A DNA stretch of 64,000 nt from Corynebacterium sp. (lineage in GTDB: Bacteria; Actinomycetota; Actinomycetes; Mycobacteriales; Mycobacteriaceae). The translations under genes and the position numbers were made by a program. The DNA lies in assembly GCF_022712275.1 (NCBI RefSeq), contig NZ_JALAGU010000054.1, positions 1 to 64,000 on the forward strand, read 5' to 3'. The notes beneath the pieces were generated by a model. That model was given only the letters and a program-made list of their open reading frames with translations, was not told the DNA's origin and did no database searches. Of the stretch, positions 61,310-64,000 are shown one piece after another; position 1 is the first letter of the stretch; each line of letters opens with the position of its first letter.

Positions 61310-62137
61310 CTACGCGAGATTGCGACGGAGCTTGTTCAGCCGACCGGCCGTGCTCCCGTCGATGATCTCGTCGCCGACCCGGATGACCGCTCCACCGAGG
61401 AGGCTGGTGTCAACCTCGGAATGGACGGACATCGCGGAACCGTAGATCTTCTCCAGCTTCTGCCCGAGGGCCTCCGACTGGGCGTCGGACAGGGGCGAGA
61501 CGGAGCGCACGCGGGCGACCGTCTTCCCGTCCAGGGCGGCTGCGAAATCGCAGACCGCGTCAAGTCCTTCGACCGGACGGTCGCCAAGTCGGCTGACCAC
61601 CTGAAGCGCAAGCGCCTCGGTGACGGAGCTGACCTTGCCGTAGAGGACCTTCGCGAACAGGTCGCGACGGCTGTCCGCGGACGCGAGACGGTCGGCCAGC
61701 AGCATTTCCAGCTGCGGCTCCTTCTCGAGCAGGCGGGCGAGCTGGTAGAGCTCGCTGCCGACGCGATCCTTCTGTCCCTGGGCACCGGCGGCACGCAGCA
61801 GGGCGCGGCGGCCCAGCTCGACCAGGCCGTTACGCAGGTCACGGGTGTTCGACCAGGTGGCACGGACCGCGGCGGAGACAAGCTCCAGGGCGGTACCGGA
61901 CACCTTGCCGGACAGCAGGCTCTCGGCCAGCTGGACACGACGGTCGTCCGGGATGGTCTGGTCAACCAGGGCCATGCGCAGGGTCCGGTCTCCGTCGAGG
62001 AGCTCGGCGACCTCGAAGAGGTCTGCACCGGTCTGAGCGCCGAGGCCGGCGGCCTCGGTTGACCCGGTCAGGGCGCTGTCCAGGCTCGCGGACAGCTGGT
62101 CCAGGGTTGCTCGGCTCGCTGCGTGCACGGGCGTCAC
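61310..62137 (-). CDS. atpH: ATP synthase delta subunit
   Basis: Peripheral stalk subunit linking F1 to Fo. The 275-aa protein is helical at the N-terminus and ends with the conserved VDTSLLGGAVIRVGDEIIDGSTAGRLNKLRRNL. It is a stand-alone delta, not the b-delta fusion found in mycobacteria. GTG at 62137 overlaps the atpF stop (GTGA); GTG at 62128 (three codons later, GGGGA ten bases upstream) is an alternative. Confidence 0.93.
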   Translation of the reverse strand: MTPVHAASRATLDQLSASLDSALTGSTEAAGLGAQTGADLFEVAELLDGDRTLRMALVDQTIPDDRRVQLAESLLSGKVSGTALELVSAAVRATWSNTRDLRNGLVELGRRALLRAAGAQGQKDRVGSELYQLARLLEKEPQLEMLLADRLASADSRRDLFAKVLYGKVSSVTEALALQVVSRLGDRPVEGLDAVCDFAAALDGKTVARVRSVSPLSDAQSEALGQKLEKIYGSAMSVHSEVDTSLLGGAVIRVGDEIIDGSTAGRLNKLRRNLA

Positions 62138-62700
62138 TTCCCCGAACCGACGCTGTCGAGACCAGCGAGGAAGGAGTCGATGGTTCCGGACTTCTTGGTG
62201 CTGTCGGCCAGGTCCTCACCGAGCAACTGCTCGGCCAGGTTGATGGACGCGGCACCGAGATCCTTGCGCAGGTCGGAGACGACGGCGTCGCGCTGCGCGA
62301 GCAGAGCCTTCTCGCCGTCGGCGGCCTTGCGCTTGACCTCGGCCTCAGCCTTGGCGTTCGCCTCGGCGATGATCTTCTGACCCTGGGCACGGGCGTCGTC
62401 CCGGATCTGGGATGCCTCGGTACGGGCCTCGGCGAGCTGGGAGTTGTACTTCTCCAGCGCGGCCTTGGCCTCTTCCTGTGCTGCCTCGGCACGCTGAATG
62501 CCACCCTCGATCTGCTCCTCACGCTCGGCGAGGACCCTCTTGAAGGTCGGAAGAACGAACTTCCAGAACAGCACGAAGATGATGATGAAGCAGATCAGGG
62601 ACCAGACGATGTCGTAGCCCGCAGGCATCAGCGGGTTAGGGTTGTCGGTCCACTGCTGTGGATCGTCATCCCCTGCCGCCAGAATGAAGTAGTTCGTCAT
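62134..62700 (-). CDS. atpF: ATP synthase b subunit
   Basis: Peripheral stalk b subunit. The 188-aa protein has one membrane helix (about residues 30-50, VWSLICFIIIFVLFWKFVLP) followed by a long charged coiled coil (EREEQIEGGIQRAEAAQEEAKAALEKY). ATG at 62700 lies about 90 bases after atpE, with a hairpin in the gap. Confidence 0.95.
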   Translation of the reverse strand: MTNYFILAAGDDDPQQWTDNPNPLMPAGYDIVWSLICFIIIFVLFWKFVLPTFKRVLAEREEQIEGGIQRAEAAQEEAKAALEKYNSQLAEARTEASQIRDDARAQGQKIIAEANAKAEAEVKRKAADGEKALLAQRDAVVSDLRKDLGAASINLAEQLLGEDLADSTKKSGTIDSFLAGLDSVGSGK

Positions 62701-62752
62701 AGTCTCAGCTTTCGCTCTTGTGCGTGGTGATGTGTATCAGATGCCTGCCTGT

Positions 62753-62775
62753 TCCCGGTGGGATTCCCACCGGGA
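62753..62775 (-). repeat. atpE-atpF intercistronic hairpin
   Basis: TCCCGGTGGG and its perfect complement, with a 3-base loop, sit between atpE and atpF. There is no T-tract, so it may protect the 3' end of a processed atpE message and raise c-subunit supply, or modulate read-through. Confidence 0.6.
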
Positions 62776-62792
62776 CCGGCGGGCGCCACACA

Positions 62793-63035
62793 CTAGAACA
62801 GGAAGCCGGCGACCAGGCCGATGAGGGCGAGGGCCTCGGTGAAGGCGATACCCAGGAACATGGTGGTGCGCAGCTGGCCGGCCATCTCGGGCTGGCGGGC
62901 CATGGCCTCGGCGGTCTTGCCGGCGACGATACCGATACCGATACCGGGGCCGATCGCAGCGAGACCGTAACCGATGGCACCGAGGCCGGTGACCTCGGAG
63001 GAGGTGTCCTGGGCCAGGATGAGCAGCTCGTTCAT
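62793..63035 (-). CDS. atpE: ATP synthase c subunit
   Basis: Proteolipid of the Fo rotor ring. The 80-aa protein has two membrane helices and the proton-carrying Glu in FLGIAFTEALALIG (helix 2, about residue 68), with GPGIGIGIVAGKTAEAMARQP in helix 1. ATG at 63035. Many copies per complex are needed, which fits the intercistronic hairpin after it. Confidence 0.96.
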   Translation of the reverse strand: MNELLILAQDTSSEVTGLGAIGYGLAAIGPGIGIGIVAGKTAEAMARQPEMAGQLRTTMFLGIAFTEALALIGLVAGFLF

Positions 63036-63113
63036 TGTGTTTCCGTTCCTTTTCGTGAATCCGTACCGGGGCTGTGTAGTTGTTGTGCCCGGTACCGGGG
63101 TCAGGGATTGTGC

Positions 63114-63944
63114 TTAGTGCTCGTCCGCGTGCAGCGAGAGCTCGATGTAGACCGCCGCCAGCAGGCTGAAGATGTACGCCTGGAGGAAGATGATCAGCAT
63201 CTCGAAGAGCATGAACGCCAGGCCGAAGGCCAGGGTTCCCGCCGAGAGGACGGTCCAGCCGTTCATCTGCCAGAAGAAGAAGTTCGTGGCAGAGAAGAGC
63301 AGGACGAGGATGATGTGACCCGCCAGCATGTTGGCCATCAGACGGATGGTCAGCGTGACCGGGCGGAGGACGAAGGTGGAGAAGAATTCGATCGGCACCA
63401 CGAGAATGTGGAGCGCCGGGGGCAGGTTCGGAATGACCAGCGAGGACTTCATGAACTTGCCGAAGCCGTAACGCTTGACACCCGCGTAGATCATCGCGAT
63501 GTACGCCACGGCCGCCAGCACGATCGGCATGCCGATCCTGGCGTTGGGCGAGACATTGAGGAACGGGATCACGGACGGGATGTTCCCGACCAGGACCACG
63601 AAGAAGATGGTGGCGATGACCGGCAGGAACCGGCGCCCCTCCTTCTTCCCCAGGATGTCTTCTGCGATGTGGATCCGGACGAAGTCGAGGAGGTACTCCC
63701 CGAGATTCTGGATGCCACGGGGGACCAGCTTGGGCTTGCGCATCGCGATAACGAAGAACACGACCAGCAGGAGGATCATCAGCAGACGGATGAGCATCAG
63801 TCGGTCGAGTGCGAAGAAACCGTTCGCGAAATCGTAGAACCAGAGACCTTCCCGGCCGGGAACGTCTTCGGTAGGTGCCTTGTCTCCACCCGGGAAGAAT
63901 TCGTGCCCCATTGAGGGTGTGTGGAATTCACCCTCCAGGGCCAA
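63114..63944 (-). CDS. atpB: ATP synthase a subunit
   Basis: Fo channel subunit. The 276-aa protein has the essential Arg in RPVTLTIRLMANMLAGH (about residue 200) and the C-terminal helices with FGLAFMLFEMLIIFLQAYIF. TTG at 63944 gives an N-terminus (LEGEFHTPSMGHEFFPGG) like corynebacterial AtpB as I recall it; ATG at 63911 is an alternative that would drop 11 residues. No good ribosome-binding site is seen for either. Confidence 0.92.
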   Translation of the reverse strand: MALEGEFHTPSMGHEFFPGGDKAPTEDVPGREGLWFYDFANGFFALDRLMLIRLLMILLLVVFFVIAMRKPKLVPRGIQNLGEYLLDFVRIHIAEDILGKKEGRRFLPVIATIFFVVLVGNIPSVIPFLNVSPNARIGMPIVLAAVAYIAMIYAGVKRYGFGKFMKSSLVIPNLPPALHILVVPIEFFSTFVLRPVTLTIRLMANMLAGHIILVLLFSATNFFFWQMNGWTVLSAGTLAFGLAFMLFEMLIIFLQAYIFSLLAAVYIELSLHADEH

Positions 63945-63955
63945 GGTTGTAACGC

Positions 63956-64000
63956 TCAGCGTTCTCTCCCGAGTTTGAGCCGCGTGACCTGTGCGTCAGG
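63956..64000 (-). CDS. Partial gene end, possibly atpI
   Basis: The minus strand is open from the window edge for 14 codons (ending QVTRLKLGRER) to a TGA 11 bases before the atpB start. In C. glutamicum a small atpI precedes atpB, so this may be its 3' end. Too short to confirm. Confidence 0.4.
   Translation of the reverse strand, partial: PDAQVTRLKLGRER

Overview
The window looks like a piece of a high-GC Corynebacterium chromosome, or a close relative in the Mycobacteriales. Three things point there: strong G/C third-position codon use, a mechanosensitive channel of the MscCG (glutamate exporter) type lying between ilvD and a divergent ilvBNC operon, and stretches of gene order that I recall from C. 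glutamicum (ilvD - PH-domain gene - mscCG - ilvB - ilvN - ilvC, serA nearby) and from Mycobacterium tuberculosis (gatC-gatA-pfkA-gatB, ligA, mnmA, a cysteine desulfurase, etfBA, a NUDIX/ABC pair). The species cannot be fixed from sequence alone; the high GC suggests the C. variabile / C. terpenotabidum side of the genus. The first ~100 bases are poly-C noise typical of a contig edge.

Layout. 0.2-3.5 kb: the iron uptake operon efeUOB. 3.5-5.2 kb: a MarR/MFS efflux pair. 5.3-9.3 kb: serA, a cation diffusion facilitator and ilvC. 9.4-16.3 kb: the branched-chain amino acid block, ilvBN with an attenuator leader, divergent from mscCG, a PH-domain gene and ilvD. 16.3-23.4 kb: an SDR with a degenerate active site, a short UvrA paralogue, the lysG/lysE lysine export pair, a DoxX protein and a Xi-class GST. 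23.4-31.8 kb: pntAB transhydrogenase, gatB, a BASS transporter, pfkA and an MFS pump. 31.9-36.1 kb: NUDIX, TetR, gatA, gatC and an ACT-domain protein. 36.3-43.8 kb is the least ordinary part: an unrecognised 415-aa protein, an Escherichia-type long IlvA, an exonuclease, a 40-aa small gene, ligA, a putative uORF-controlled but truncated ABC-F gene, and the haem-degrading monooxygenase mhuD. 43.8-50.7 kb: a MetE-like protein, mnmA, a cysteine desulfurase, an NhaP-type antiporter and etfBA. 50.9-56.5 kb: a methyltransferase/NUDIX/ABC/CnoX operon, nucS with a small zinc-ribbon protein, and a DUF2550 protein. 56.7-64.0 kb: the F1Fo ATP synthase operon atpBEFHAGDC, entered from the right edge.

The genes mostly serve core metabolism: isoleucine/valine/leucine supply (ilvA, ilvBN, ilvC, ilvD), serine entry (serA), redox and energy (pntAB, etfBA, atp operon, pfkA), Asn/Gln-tRNA amidation (gatCAB), DNA repair (ligA, nucS, uvrA-like) and iron/haem acquisition (efeUOB, mhuD). 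No tRNA, rRNA, insertion sequence, prophage or CRISPR array was seen. The best candidates for new biology are regulatory: the leader upstream of the broken ABC-F gene, with two mutually exclusive RNA foldings; the ilvB leader, which may be leaderless; a small protein gene with its own promoter and Shine-Dalgarno sequence; and matched CRP/GlxR-like sites in front of pntAB and etfBA.
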